From positions 1-61,717 of the forward strand of contig JAOPXY010000214.1 in assembly GCA_025964895.1 (NCBI GenBank): 61,717 bases of DNA, read 5' to 3'. Source of the DNA: Aeromicrobium sp. (GTDB lineage Bacteria; Actinomycetota; Actinomycetes; Propionibacteriales; Nocardioidaceae). The notes beneath the pieces are model-generated. The model was not told where the DNA came from and made no database searches. It saw only the letters and a list, made by a program, of their open reading frames with translations. The position numbers and the translations under genes are program-made. Shown one piece after another: positions 48,922-57,686 of the stretch (position 1 is its first letter; every line of letters starts with the position of its first letter).

Positions 48922-50115
48922 TCAGGTCCAGGCCGGCGAGAGGGTGACGACGTCGCCGATGATCGTGATGGCGGGGGACTCGGCGCCCGCCGCGGCGGCC
49001 GCGGCGGGGAGGGTCGACAGCGTGCCGACCGTGACGCGCTGGGTGGGGGAGTAGCCGCGCTCGATGATCGCGGCGGGGGTGTCGGCGTCGTGGCCCGCGG
49101 CGATCAGCTCCGCGAAGGTCTCCGCGAGGCGCTTGACGCCCATGAGCATGACGATCGTGTGGGACCGTGAGGCAGGCAGCTGCTGCAGCTCCTCGTGGCC
49201 GGTGACGACGGTGAACCCGCGCGAGACGCCGCGATGGGTGACGGGGATGCCGGCGGCTGCGGCCACCGAGATCGCGCTCGTGACGCCGGGCACGACCTCG
49301 ACGGCGATGCCGGCGTCGCGGCACGCGATGAGCTCCTCGCCGCCGCGGCCGAACACGTAGGGGTCGCCGCCCTTGAGGCGGACGACGATCTTGCCCTGCT
49401 TCGCGCGGTCGATGAGGATCGCGTTGATCTCGTGCTGGGGGATGGGGTGGTGGTCGGGCATCTTGCCCACGTCGACGACCTCGACGTCGGCGGCCAGCTC
49501 GGCGATGACGCCGTGCGGGGCGAGCCGGTCGACGACCACGACATCGGCCTCGGCGAGCAGTCGGCGGCCGCGGGTCGTCAGCAGCCCGGCGTCGCCGGGA
49601 CCGCCGCCGACGAGCGCGACGAAGCCGTCCGGGTGGTGGGTGCGGTGCCGCATCGGCAGCTCGCCGGACTGGAGGGCGGCGGCCACGCCGTCGCGCAGGG
49701 CGGCCGCGCGGCCGGCGTCACCGCCTCCGCTGACGGCGACCATGACGTCGTCGACGCGCGCCACGGCCGGGGCCCACGCGGTCGCGTGCTCAGGGTCACC
49801 GCCCTTCAAGCACCAGATCTGCGCGGCCTCGGCGTCCGCCGCGACGAGATCGTCGACGTGCGAATCGGTCGCGGTCTGAACGAGCCACGCGCCGGCGAGA
49901 TCACCGGACGCGTAGGTGCGGCGGATCCAGTCGACGTCGCCGCGGCCGATCGACGACGCCAGCGAGTCGGTCACGGCGGGGGAGATGACGACGACGTCGG
50001 CGCCGGCCTCCAGGAGCGACAGCGTGCGACGGGTCGCCACGTGGCCTCCGCCGACGACCACGACCCGGCGCCCGGCGATCCGCAGCGTGAGGGGCAGGCT
50101 GCCGCCGGCGGTCAT
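48922..50115 (-). CDS. cysG: Siroheme synthase: uroporphyrinogen-III methyltransferase with precorrin-2 dehydrogenase domain
   Basis: Two-domain enzyme of 397 residues. Residues 1-150 form a short NAD-binding precorrin-2 dehydrogenase domain (GRRVVVVGGGHVATRRTL), and about 165-397 form the SAM-dependent uroporphyrinogen-III C-methyltransferase (VALVGGGPGDAGLLTTRG, VVRLKGGDPYVFGRGGEE). It makes the siroheme precursor needed by sulfite or nitrite reductase. Shorter than E. coli CysG, as in mycobacteria. It is the last gene of the cysHDN operon, overlapping cysN by four bases. Confidence 0.93.
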   Translation of the reverse strand: MTAGGSLPLTLRIAGRRVVVVGGGHVATRRTLSLLEAGADVVVISPAVTDSLASSIGRGDVDWIRRTYASGDLAGAWLVQTATDSHVDDLVAADAEAAQIWCLKGGDPEHATAWAPAVARVDDVMVAVSGGGDAGRAAALRDGVAAALQSGELPMRHRTHHPDGFVALVGGGPGDAGLLTTRGRRLLAEADVVVVDRLAPHGVIAELAADVEVVDVGKMPDHHPIPQHEINAILIDRAKQGKIVVRLKGGDPYVFGRGGEELIACRDAGIAVEVVPGVTSAISVAAAAGIPVTHRGVSRGFTVVTGHEELQQLPASRSHTIVMLMGVKRLAETFAELIAAGHDADTPAAIIERGYSPTQRVTVGTLSTLPAAAAAAGAESPAITIIGDVVTLSPAWT

Positions 50116-51422
50116 GCAGGAACGGTGACGCCGTCGGCGGCGTCGACCTCCGCCTTGGTGTCCAGCAGGGCGTCGCCGACCATGCCAGCGGCCAGTGTCC
50201 CGCCCTCCTGGGCGTCGATCAGCAGGAACGCGCCGGTGCCGCGGGCGTGCAGGTACTCCTCGGCCGGGATGGGCGAGGCGAGCCGCAGCGTGACGTGGCC
50301 GATGTCGTTCAGACCGAGCGAGTCCGCCGGCAGCAGCCGCGCGTCGTCGAGATCGAGCTTGCCGCCGATCGCCTTGACCATGGCCTGGACGGTGCGGGTG
50401 CCGTGCTTCAGCAGCACCTTCGTGCCAGGTACGAGCGATCCCTCGGCGAGCCACGCGACGGTGCCGTCGATGTCCTGCGTGACCGGCGGGACGCTGCGTG
50501 ACGTCACGATCAGGTCTCCGCGGGCGATGTCGATGTCGTCCGCGAGGCGAAGGGTCACCGACTGCGGCGCGAAGGCCTCGGCCAGCTCCTCGCCGGCAAA
50601 GTCGATTCCGGTGACGGTGCTGGTGCGACCGCTCGGCTGCACCGTCACGGCGTCGCCGACGCGGACCAGGCCGGAGCTGATCTGCCCCGCGTAGCCCCGG
50701 TAGTCGCGGAACTCCCCGCCCGCAGCCTGCTGGGGACGGATCACGAGCTGCACGGGGAAGCGCAGCGGCTCCGAGTGCGGGTTGCCGACGGGGGAGAGCC
50801 GCTCGAGGAACGCCAGCAGGCTCGGCCCGTCGTACCACGGCGTGTGCTCGGAGCGATCGACGACATTGTCGCCGTTCAGCGCCGACACCGGGATCGTCGC
50901 GACGTCGTAGAGGCCCAGGCTGCGGGCCGAGGCGAGCACCTCGTCGGAGACACGCGTGTAGGTGTCCTCGTCGTAGTCGATCAGGTCGATCTTGTTGACC
51001 ACGACGACGACGTGCGGCACACGCAACAGCGACGCGACGGCCAAGTGGCGCCGGGTCTGCTCCTGGATGCCGTGCCGCACATCGACCAGCAGCACCACGA
51101 CGTCGGCCGTGCTGGCACCCGTCACCGTGTTGCGCGTGTACTGCACGTGGCCGGGGCAGTCGGCCAGGATGAACGACCGCTCGGCGGTCGCGAAGTACCG
51201 GTAGGCGACGTCGATCGTGATGCCCTGCTCACGCTCGGACCGCAGCCCGTCGGTCAGCAGCGCCAGATCGGCCGAGGCGAGGCCGCGATCGCGGCTGACC
51301 CGCTCGACGGCGTCGTACTGGTCGGCCAGGACGGACTTGGAGTCGTACAGCAGACGTCCGACGAGGGTCGACTTGCCGTCGTCGACCGATCCGGCCGTCG
51401 CGAGGCGCAGCAGCGTCCGCAT
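50112..51422 (-). CDS. cysN: Sulfate adenylyltransferase subunit 1 (GTPase)
   Basis: GTPase subunit of ATP sulfurylase that drives APS formation with CysD. Elongation-factor-like G domain with P-loop GSVDDGKST (11-19), DCPGHVQYTRN and NKID, followed by two beta-barrel domains. At 436 residues it lacks the C-terminal CysC (APS kinase) domain that some actinobacteria fuse to CysN; this suits a pathway going directly from APS. It is placed next to cysD with a 1-base overlap. Confidence 0.95.
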   Translation of the reverse strand: MRTLLRLATAGSVDDGKSTLVGRLLYDSKSVLADQYDAVERVSRDRGLASADLALLTDGLRSEREQGITIDVAYRYFATAERSFILADCPGHVQYTRNTVTGASTADVVVLLVDVRHGIQEQTRRHLAVASLLRVPHVVVVVNKIDLIDYDEDTYTRVSDEVLASARSLGLYDVATIPVSALNGDNVVDRSEHTPWYDGPSLLAFLERLSPVGNPHSEPLRFPVQLVIRPQQAAGGEFRDYRGYAGQISSGLVRVGDAVTVQPSGRTSTVTGIDFAGEELAEAFAPQSVTLRLADDIDIARGDLIVTSRSVPPVTQDIDGTVAWLAEGSLVPGTKVLLKHGTRTVQAMVKAIGGKLDLDDARLLPADSLGLNDIGHVTLRLASPIPAEEYLHARGTGAFLLIDAQEGGTLAAGMVGDALLDTKAEVDAADGVTVPA

Positions 51423-52378
51423 CAGAAGTAGCCCTCTTTCTTGCGATCTTCCATGGCCGCCTCCGACGCGCGGTCGTCCGCGCGGGTGGCACCTCGCTCG
51501 GTCAGCCGGGTAGCGGCGACCTCGATGATGACGTCCTCGACCGTGGTGGCGTCGCTCTCGACGGCGCCCGTGCACGACATGTCGCCGACCGTCCGGTAGC
51601 GCACCTGCCGCTTCTCCACGGTCTCGCCGTCACGGGGCTGCGACACGTCGCTGACGCTGATCAGCATGCCGTCGCGCTCGAACACCTCGCGCTGGTGCGC
51701 GTAGTAGAGCTCTGGCAGGGCGATGTCCTCGGCGCCGATGTACTGCCAGACGTCCAGCTCGGTCCAGTTGCTGAGGGGGAACACGCGCACGTGCTCGCCG
51801 GGCCGGTGCCGGCCGTTGTAGAGGTTCCACAGCTCGGGACGCTGGTTGCGCGGATCCCACTGGCCGAACTCGTCGCGCAGGGAGAAGACGCGTTCCTTCG
51901 CGCGGGCCTTCTCCTCGTCGCGCCGGCCGCCACCGAAGACGGCGTCGAACTTGCCGTTCGTGATGCCGTCGAGCAGCGGCTGGGTCTGCAGCTGGTTGCG
52001 CGTGCCGTCGCTGCGCTCGCGGAGGCGTCCGTCGTCGATGTAGTCCTGGACGCTGGCGACCTCCAGCCGGATGCCCAGGCGCTCGACCGTCGCGTCGCGG
52101 AACGCCAGCACCTCGGGGAAGTTGTGCCCCGTGTCGACGTGCATGACGGGGAACGGCACCGGCGCGGGCCAGAAGGCCTTCGTCGCGAGGTGCAGCATGA
52201 CGACGGAGTCCTTGCCGCCGGAGAACAGGAGCACGGGCCGCTCGAACTCGGCGGCGACCTCGCGGATGATGTGGATCGCCTCGGACTCCAGCCACTGCAG
52301 CTGGGTGAGACGGCGTTCGTCGGTCAGGGTCATCGGTGCCTTGTCGGAGGTCAGGAGGTCAGGGGCGGTGACGGACAT
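51422..52378 (-). CDS. cysD: Sulfate adenylyltransferase subunit 2
   Basis: Catalytic subunit of ATP sulfurylase, 318 residues, with the PP-loop SGGKDSV (53-59), the GGGRRDEEKARAKER segment and a C-terminal MEDRKKEGYF, which is the usual CysD ending. Upstream in-frame residues lie within cysH and are not part of the gene. The start at 52378 overlaps the cysH stop; an ATG at 52333 is a shorter alternative nearer the family norm. Confidence 0.95.
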   Translation of the reverse strand: MSVTAPDLLTSDKAPMTLTDERRLTQLQWLESEAIHIIREVAAEFERPVLLFSGGKDSVVMLHLATKAFWPAPVPFPVMHVDTGHNFPEVLAFRDATVERLGIRLEVASVQDYIDDGRLRERSDGTRNQLQTQPLLDGITNGKFDAVFGGGRRDEEKARAKERVFSLRDEFGQWDPRNQRPELWNLYNGRHRPGEHVRVFPLSNWTELDVWQYIGAEDIALPELYYAHQREVFERDGMLISVSDVSQPRDGETVEKRQVRYRTVGDMSCTGAVESDATTVEDVIIEVAATRLTERGATRADDRASEAAMEDRKKEGYF

Positions 52379-53175
52379 CAGGTGTGCAGACCGCACTCGG
52401 TCTTGTCGAGGCCGGCCCACCGACCGGCGCGGGGGTCCTCGCCGGGGGCGACGCGGCGAGTGCACGTGGCGCAGCCGATCGACGGGTAGCCGTCGTTGAC
52501 GAGGGGGTTGACGATGACGCCGTGGTTGTCGGCATAGGCCAGCAGCTCGTCGAACGTCCACGCGGCGAGCGGGTTGATCTTGACGAGGCCGTTCTTGTCG
52601 TCCCACGTGATGAACGGCGTGTCGGCGCGCGTCGGGCCCTCGTCGCGGCGGACGCCGGTGATCCAGGCCTCGTAGCCCTGCAGCGTCTCGTGCAGCGGCT
52701 CGACCTTGCGCATCTGGCAGCACAGGGCCGGATCGCGCTCGTACAGCCGCTCGCCGAACTCGGCGTCCTGCTCCGCGACGGTGCGCCGTGGCGTGACGTC
52801 GACGATCGACAGCTTCATGGACGACTCGACGGCGTCGCGGGTGCCGATCGTCTCGGCGAAGTGGTAGCCCGTCTCGAGGAACAGTGTGTCGACCCAGGGG
52901 AGGTGCTTGGCCACGACGTCGGGCAGGACCGCATCGGCCATCGAGCACGCGACGGCGGTGCGGTAGCCGAACTCCTGCGCGACCCACGCGAGCACCGTGG
53001 CGGTGTCGGTGTCGGCCAGGCGCTCCTGGGCCGCCACGGCTATCGCCCGCAGCTCCTCGTTGTCGCGGCGGGGCGCCAGCAGCGCCTCGCGGTCGGCGAG
53101 GTGCGCGGTGCGCTCGGTGTCGTGCGCGGCCTGCTGCTGACGGCGCTCTGCGAGTGTCAGGACTGCTTCGGTCAT
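52378..53175 (-). CDS. cysH: Adenylyl-sulfate (APS) reductase
   Basis: Thioredoxin-dependent reductase releasing sulfite. The four cysteines of an iron-sulfur cluster are present as Cys152-Cys153 (ALCCQMRK) and Cys235-x2-Cys238 (GCATCTR), the mark of APS-type rather than PAPS-type reductases. The catalytic Cys261 is in the KTECGLHT tail. It has 265 residues. First gene of cysHDN-cysG; no sulfite reductase gene is in the window. Confidence 0.95.
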   Translation of the reverse strand: MTEAVLTLAERRQQQAAHDTERTAHLADREALLAPRRDNEELRAIAVAAQERLADTDTATVLAWVAQEFGYRTAVACSMADAVLPDVVAKHLPWVDTLFLETGYHFAETIGTRDAVESSMKLSIVDVTPRRTVAEQDAEFGERLYERDPALCCQMRKVEPLHETLQGYEAWITGVRRDEGPTRADTPFITWDDKNGLVKINPLAAWTFDELLAYADNHGVIVNPLVNDGYPSIGCATCTRRVAPGEDPRAGRWAGLDKTECGLHT

Positions 53176-53314
53176 GTGGACGTCACCCTTCCGTACGCAG
53201 CACGTGTTCGTGGCACGCTACTCAGGATAGGTCGCGGACCCCGCACGGGCCCGTCACGATGCACCGCGTCCGCATGGCGGAATGACTTCCGGTGACGCAG
53301 GTCACACCCCGCAT

Positions 53315-53340
53315 GTTTTAGAATCCTGAGAAAGGGGTAA
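53315..53340 (+). promoter_or_regulatory. SigB/SigF-like stress promoter before the microprotein gene
   Basis: GTTT (53315-53318) and GGGTAA (53335-53340) separated by 16 bases fit the GTTT-N15-17-GGGTAT pattern of actinobacterial general-stress sigma factors. The predicted start near 53347 leaves a leader of about 38 bases containing a GAGAGGA site for the ATG at 53385. Confidence 0.6.
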
Positions 53341-53384
53341 ACGTGTCTTCGGTGGCCACCGCCACCAACACGAGAGGACACATC

Positions 53385-53528
53385 ATGGCTTTCATCCTGT
53401 GGATCATCGCGGTAGCAATCGCTATCTACGGCATCCTGCGCCTCGTGCGCGGCGACATCCTGATCGGCATCATCTTGCTGGTCGTCGCCGCCGCGGTCGG
53501 ACCGGGCGGATACAGCATCTTCAAATAG
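53385..53528 (+). CDS. 47-residue two-helix membrane microprotein with GPGG motif
   Basis: A tiny membrane protein with helices at about 2-16 and 21-37 and a conserved-looking GPGGYSIFK end. Similar to short actinobacterial membrane proteins with a GPGG motif (DUF6131 type, from memory). Function unknown. GAGAGGA precedes the ATG; a GTG at 53343 lies too near the predicted transcription start. A stress promoter upstream and a 14-base hairpin downstream mark it as an independent gene. Confidence 0.75.
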   Translation: MAFILWIIAVAIAIYGILRLVRGDILIGIILLVVAAAVGPGGYSIFK

Positions 53529-53534
53529 TCCTCC

Positions 53535-53567
53535 GAAGGGCCGCACATGACAGATGTGCGGCCCTTC
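53535..53567 (+). terminator. Hairpin terminator after the microprotein gene
   Basis: A perfect 14-base stem, GAAGGGCCGCACAT with ATGTGCGGCCCTTC, and loop GACAG, 6 bases after the stop codon. No T-run. Confidence 0.8.
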
Positions 53568-53587
53568 GTCATGTCCCCCCGGAGCCG

Positions 53588-53593
53588 TAGGCT
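53588..53593 (+). promoter_or_regulatory. -10 box for the leaderless Sua5-like gene
   Basis: TAGGCT, CCTCCC, then the ATG at 53600; same hexamer and spacing as at 17465 and 55412. Confidence 0.5.
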
Positions 53594-53599
53594 CCTCCC

Positions 53600-54223
53600 A
53601 TGGCCAGATTCATCGACATCCACCCCGACAACCCGCAGCAGCGAGCGGTCGACCAGGCGACGGCGATCATCAGCGACGGGGGCCTGATCGCGTACCCGAC
53701 CGATTCCGGCTACGCCCTCGGGGCGCAGATCGGCAACAAGGACGCGCTCGACCGCATCAAGGCCATCCGCAAGCTCGACGACAAGCACCACTTCACGCTC
53801 GTGTGCAAGGACTTCGCCCAGCTGGGTCAGTTCGTGCAGGTCGACAACGCGATCTTCCGCGCGGTCAAGAACGCGACCCCCGGCCCGTACACGTTCATCC
53901 TGCCGGCGACGCGTGAGGTCCCCCGTCGTCTCCTGCACGACAAGAAGAAGACCGTCGGCGTGCGCATCCCCGAGAGCAAGGTCGTGGGCGCCCTGCTCGC
54001 GTCGCTGGGGGAGCCCATCTTGTCGACGACACTGATCCTGCCCGGTAGCACCGAGGCCATGACCACGGCGTGGGAGATCGCCGAGGAGCTCGACGGCCGC
54101 ATCGAGGCCGTCATCGAGTCCGGCACGGACGTCATCCCCGAGCCGACGACCGTCATCGACTTCTCCGAGGGCTACGCCGAGATCGTCCGCGTCGGGGCGG
54201 GTGACCCCACCCCGTTCGAGTGA
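53600..54223 (+). CDS. L-threonylcarbamoyladenylate synthase family (Sua5/YciO/YrdC)
   Basis: YrdC-fold protein of 207 residues, predicted to make threonylcarbamoyl-AMP for tRNA t6A, or a YciO-like relative of uncertain activity. GGLIAYPTDSGYALG (about 32-46), the IKAIRKLDDKHHFTLVCKD region and GPYTFILPAT are visible. The HHFTL and KKTVGVRIP wording is closer to the YciO branch than to TsaC, so a different or accessory function is possible. Confidence 0.85.
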   Translation: MARFIDIHPDNPQQRAVDQATAIISDGGLIAYPTDSGYALGAQIGNKDALDRIKAIRKLDDKHHFTLVCKDFAQLGQFVQVDNAIFRAVKNATPGPYTFILPATREVPRRLLHDKKKTVGVRIPESKVVGALLASLGEPILSTTLILPGSTEAMTTAWEIAEELDGRIEAVIESGTDVIPEPTTVIDFSEGYAEIVRVGAGDPTPFE

Positions 54224-54232
54224 CGGACCGGA

Positions 54233-55405
54233 TCAGACCCGCGTCCGTGCCCGTGCCCTGCTCACCCAGGCCACGGGGATCGTCAGCAGCGCGACGGCGG
54301 TGCCGACCAGCATGAGCTCCTCGGGCGAGAGGGTCCGCAGGGCCAGCGTGCTCAGCAGGGGAGCGGCGAAGCCGAGGTACGTGAGGCTGTAGAAGATGCC
54401 GTTCAGCGTGCCGAGGTCGGCGGGGTGGGCGAGGGACTCGATGGTCATCAGACCACCGACCATGAGGAGGCCGTACGCGGTGCCGAGCAGCGGGGCCGAC
54501 ACCAGGACGAGCCACGCCGCGCCGGTGGCCGCGAGCACCAGACCGGTCAGCAGGCCCGCGGCCACGCACGCCAGCCCGACGGCGATGATCCGGCGCGGAT
54601 CCCCGAGCCGGCGCCCGAGCGGCTGGACGGCGACACCAGTCCAGAGCGTCAGCCCCGCCAGAGCCCCCGTCACCGCGACGGGAGCGACCCCCAGGTCGCC
54701 GAACGTCGGGATCGTGGCGAAGCTGACGCACGCCGACCCGAACACCCACGGTGCGCTCAGGACGATGCCCAGGACGAACGGACGACTGCGCAGCACGTGC
54801 GCCACCTCGGTGCGACGACGATCGGCGCCGATGGTCCGGTCGATCGGCAGCTCCGGCGCGTTCCAGGCGATCGCGCAGACCAGGGCCATGAGTGCCAGGT
54901 GCGGCACGTACGGCAGGACGGTCGGGGCGGGCAGCCACTGCGCGACGACGCCGGCGACGAGCGGCCCAGACCCGAATCCGGCCGAGAGTGCCAGCGTCGC
55001 GCGCCGCGCCCCCGTGCCTCCCGGACGTCCCGCCGACATCTCCTTGACCCATGCCGTGCCGGGCGCGAACGCCGCGCCGGAGGCCACGCCGGCCAGCAGG
55101 CGTCCGACCAGCAGGACCCATAGGACGTCGTCGGCGACGATCAGGACGATCGTCGCGACGACCGACAGCACGAGCACGGGTCGCATGACGACGCGACGGC
55201 CGAAGCGGTCCGAGATCGGACCGACGACCAGCAGGGCGGGGATGAGGCCCAGCGCGTAGGCGCCGAACAGGGCCGTGACGGCCTCACCGGAGAAGCCGTC
55301 CTCGTCGCGGTAGACCAGCAGCATCGCCGCGAACTGGTTGGCACCCCAGCCCACGGCGAACATCGTGGCCGCGACGCGGAACCAGGCGGGGAGGCGTTGC
55401 GGCAC
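54233..55405 (-). CDS. Major facilitator superfamily transporter
   Basis: Polytopic MFS permease of 390 residues, about 12 helices, with the loop 2-3 motif GPISDRFGRRVVMR (about 61-74). The substrate is unknown; overall shape suggests a small drug/metabolite exporter. The start is a GTG with TAGGCT 6 bases upstream on the same strand, so the mRNA is probably leaderless. It is 9 bases from the convergent Sua5-like gene. Confidence 0.85.
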   Translation of the reverse strand: MPQRLPAWFRVAATMFAVGWGANQFAAMLLVYRDEDGFSGEAVTALFGAYALGLIPALLVVGPISDRFGRRVVMRPVLVLSVVATIVLIVADDVLWVLLVGRLLAGVASGAAFAPGTAWVKEMSAGRPGGTGARRATLALSAGFGSGPLVAGVVAQWLPAPTVLPYVPHLALMALVCAIAWNAPELPIDRTIGADRRRTEVAHVLRSRPFVLGIVLSAPWVFGSACVSFATIPTFGDLGVAPVAVTGALAGLTLWTGVAVQPLGRRLGDPRRIIAVGLACVAAGLLTGLVLAATGAAWLVLVSAPLLGTAYGLLMVGGLMTIESLAHPADLGTLNGIFYSLTYLGFAAPLLSTLALRTLSPEELMLVGTAVALLTIPVAWVSRARARTRV

Positions 55406-55411
55406 CCGGCA

Positions 55412-55417
55412 AGCCTA
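55412..55417 (-). promoter_or_regulatory. -10 box for the leaderless MFS gene
   Basis: Minus-strand TAGGCT, TGCCGG, GTG. The box shares bases with the stop codon of the upstream GNAT gene. Confidence 0.5.
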
Positions 55418-55963
55418 GATCGTGCGCAGGTCGAGCCCGTACAGCGCCTTGCTGCCGTCGATCTCGGCGGCGACGACCTGCCACCCGCGTCCCTCGTACA
55501 GGCGCGGTGCCGCGCCTGCGCCGGGGACCGTCGCGAGCAGGGCCCGCTCCTGCGGCAGACCGCTGACGAGCTCGTCGTGCAGGAGCCCGGCGACGCCGTT
55601 GCCGCGGAAGGCCGGGTCGACGACCATGTCGACGAGCTCGAAGTGGTCACCGACCCACGTCTCGGCGATGTCGGCCGGCACGGTGCCGGCGAGCCAGTCG
55701 CTCCAGAACTGGCCGCGGCGTCCGGTGAAGCCGTACGCGTACCCCGACACGGTGCCGTCGGTGACGGACACGACGAGCTTGAAGCCCGCGCGCCGGGCGT
55801 GACGGCGCAGGGTCGCCTCGGCGAAGTTCTCGGCGTCCAGGTGGCTCTCGGGCAGCGCCGGGTCGCCGTAGGCGGCGAGGTAGACGCGGGCGAGATCGGC
55901 GCGCAGCTGGCTCGTGATCTTGCGGCGTCCCATCGCCCGCACCTCGGTCGTCATGTCAGTCAC
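55415..55963 (-). CDS. GNAT-family N-acetyltransferase
   Basis: Acetyl-CoA-dependent acyltransferase of 182 residues. The acetyl-CoA motif is in ELVDMVVDPAFRGNGVAGLLHDELV (read in parts, about 108-132), with a beta-bulge region VSGYAYGF before it. The acceptor is unknown. The GTG at 55963 and the ATG at 55954 are both possible starts; neither has a clear ribosome binding site. Confidence 0.82.
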   Translation of the reverse strand: MTDMTTEVRAMGRRKITSQLRADLARVYLAAYGDPALPESHLDAENFAEATLRRHARRAGFKLVVSVTDGTVSGYAYGFTGRRGQFWSDWLAGTVPADIAETWVGDHFELVDMVVDPAFRGNGVAGLLHDELVSGLPQERALLATVPGAGAAPRLYEGRGWQVVAAEIDGSKALYGLDLRTI

Positions 55964-55996
55964 AAGTCGATCCCGGCCCAGAACCTTCCCGCCCCG

Positions 55997-56917
55997 TCAG
56001 ATCCGTCGGTGGTCGACGCGGGCCATGCGGGGACCTCGTCGCTGCGTCCGGGCCAGTGGGCTGAGCTGGATCAGCCGGACCACCCGGAAGCGGTGACCGC
56101 TCCACGGGACGAGCAGCTCGGCGAGCTCGGCGTCGTCGATGCGCCGTCCGATCAGGGCGGAGCCGACGTCCTTGGCGACGTGGTAATCGCCGAACGGCAC
56201 CGCATCGGCGTCGCCCAACGCCCGATAGCCGACCTCGGCGGCGGTCCAGACCCCGATGCCCGGGATGCTCCGCAGCCCCCGGTACACCGCCAGGTGGTCG
56301 TCCGGGTGAGCCGTGGCGAGGCGGTCGAGGCGATCAGCCAGCCGCGCGGCCGCCTGTGCCGCCCGTGCCCGGGAGGGATCGACCCCGGCGAGGTGCCACT
56401 CCCACGACGGGATCGCGGCCCACTGCTCGGCCGTCGGCAGCACGCGCATGCCGTCGGGTGCCGGTCCTGGGGCGGGCTCCCCGAAGCGGAGGTTCAGCCG
56501 CCGCCAGGCCGCGAACGCGTCGATGCCGAGCACCTTCTGCTCGATGATGGCGGGGATCAGCGCCTCCACGATCCGCGCCGTGCGGGGCACGCGGAGGCCG
56601 GGGAACCGCCGGAACGCGTCGACCAGCACGGGGTGCGCCGGCTCGAAGCCGCTCGGATCGTCATCGGCGCCGACGAGGGCGGGGAAGCGGTCCAGCAGCT
56701 CGCGACGTCCCGGTCCCCAGGCACGAGCGCGCAGATGGGTGGGGGAGACCTGCTCGACGCAGTACGAGACCGGACCGTCGTCCATCCGACTCGTGCGCCA
56801 CAGCCGCGGGCCGTCGGTGCGGAACGTGGGGTCGCCGGGACCGCGGCGCAGCAGCTTGAGCGTCAAGGCCGCGTTGACAGGGGAGGGGACGTGCAGGTCG
56901 CGCGTCGCGACCGTCAC
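55997..56917 (-). CDS. HhH-GPD DNA glycosylase (AlkA-like)
   Basis: Base-excision glycosylase of the helix-hairpin-helix superfamily, 306 residues. The HhH motif is LRSIPGIGVWTAAEVGYRAL (about 210-229), followed by VPFGDYHVAKD with the likely catalytic Asp. Best fits AlkA-type 3-methyladenine glycosylases. The GTG at 56917 overlaps the stop of the DUF1992 gene (GTGA), fixing the start. The window thus has two glycosylases for alkylated bases. Confidence 0.83.
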   Translation of the reverse strand: MTVATRDLHVPSPVNAALTLKLLRRGPGDPTFRTDGPRLWRTSRMDDGPVSYCVEQVSPTHLRARAWGPGRRELLDRFPALVGADDDPSGFEPAHPVLVDAFRRFPGLRVPRTARIVEALIPAIIEQKVLGIDAFAAWRRLNLRFGEPAPGPAPDGMRVLPTAEQWAAIPSWEWHLAGVDPSRARAAQAAARLADRLDRLATAHPDDHLAVYRGLRSIPGIGVWTAAEVGYRALGDADAVPFGDYHVAKDVGSALIGRRIDDAELAELLVPWSGHRFRVVRLIQLSPLARTQRRGPRMARVDHRRI

Positions 56918-57540
56918 CGCTTCGGCTCGTCGCCGCCACGGCGTCGCAGCCAGCGTCTCCAGCGGGACGGGGGAGCGGCCGCCGCCTCGTCCGACCTGAT
57001 CTGGTCGAGCCTGGCCTTCTGCGCCGCGGCGCGCTCGGTGCGCCGCTGGTGCCATTCGGTCACCTCGACGTCGGGGTCGCGCAGGGGAGTGATGACCGGA
57101 GGACCACCCTGCAGCTGCCGACGCGCCTCGACGATGCGGGCGTTGAACTCGTCGATCGCCTGGCGGACGCCGGTCGGGGTCGCGATGCGGTCGAGGGTCG
57201 CGTCCATCTCGGCGTCCTCCTTGCGCAGCGCGAGGGCGGGCGGCAGGACGCCGGTGATGCGCTCGCGCTCGATGAGCCGCTTGATCCACCAGTCGGGGTC
57301 GTGCGGACGGTCGATGTCGGGGATGGGCTTGCCGGCGCCCGGCAGGTTGTCGAACTCGCCGCGACGCATCGCCTGCTGCACCTGCATGTCGACCCACACC
57401 GCCTGGTGCTGGATGCGCAGCGCCCGCTGGGCGGCGTCGTCGACCTCCTCGGTCTCGGCACCCTCGGCCGCGGCCGCCTCGGCCTCCAGGCGCTGCCGGT
57501 ACTCGTGCCGCATGCGATCGCTCGCACCCACAGGCAACAC
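56914..57540 (-). CDS. DUF1992 (DnaJ-C28-like) protein
   Basis: A 208-residue protein with the DUF1992 core (MQVQQAMRRGEFDNLPGAGKPIP and DWWIKRLIERERI), a domain shared with DNAJC28. No J domain. The C-terminus is basic (RWRRWLRRRGGDEPKR) and may bind nucleic acid or membranes. Function unknown. The GTG start at 57540 has GGACGGGG just before it; an ATG at 57513 is an alternative. Confidence 0.82.
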   Translation of the reverse strand: MLPVGASDRMRHEYRQRLEAEAAAAEGAETEEVDDAAQRALRIQHQAVWVDMQVQQAMRRGEFDNLPGAGKPIPDIDRPHDPDWWIKRLIERERITGVLPPALALRKEDAEMDATLDRIATPTGVRQAIDEFNARIVEARRQLQGGPPVITPLRDPDVEVTEWHQRRTERAAAQKARLDQIRSDEAAAAPPSRWRRWLRRRGGDEPKR

Positions 57541-57617
57541 CCCCGTCCTGCGATCAATCTTACGGAACCATCAAGAAGGAGGCACAGCTCTCGCCATGCA
57601 CACTGCCATTAGTTGAC

Positions 57618-57631
57618 ATAATGTGCATTAT
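57618..57631. promoter_or_regulatory. AT-rich palindrome upstream of the DUF1992 gene
   Basis: ATAATG-TG-CATTAT, an A/T-rich palindrome in a GC-rich genome, about 80 bases upstream of the DUF1992 start. Likely an operator or promoter element for the DUF1992-glycosylase pair; TAAGAT at 57557-57562 may be the -10 box. Confidence 0.35.
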
Positions 57632-57666
57632 CGGACAATGGCGAAAGGGGCGGAGCGTTCGCCTTT

Positions 57667-57686
57667 GAGCCCCTATTCCTGGGCTC
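57667..57686 (-). terminator. Possible terminator of the DUF3072 gene
   Basis: GAGCCC and GGGCTC separated by 8 bases, spanning the stop codon of the DUF3072 gene. Weak. Confidence 0.3.

Noticed and set aside
53600..54223. Firm assignment as tsaC
   Set aside because: Sequence wording is nearer the YciO branch, whose activity is uncertain, and no other t6A gene is adjacent.
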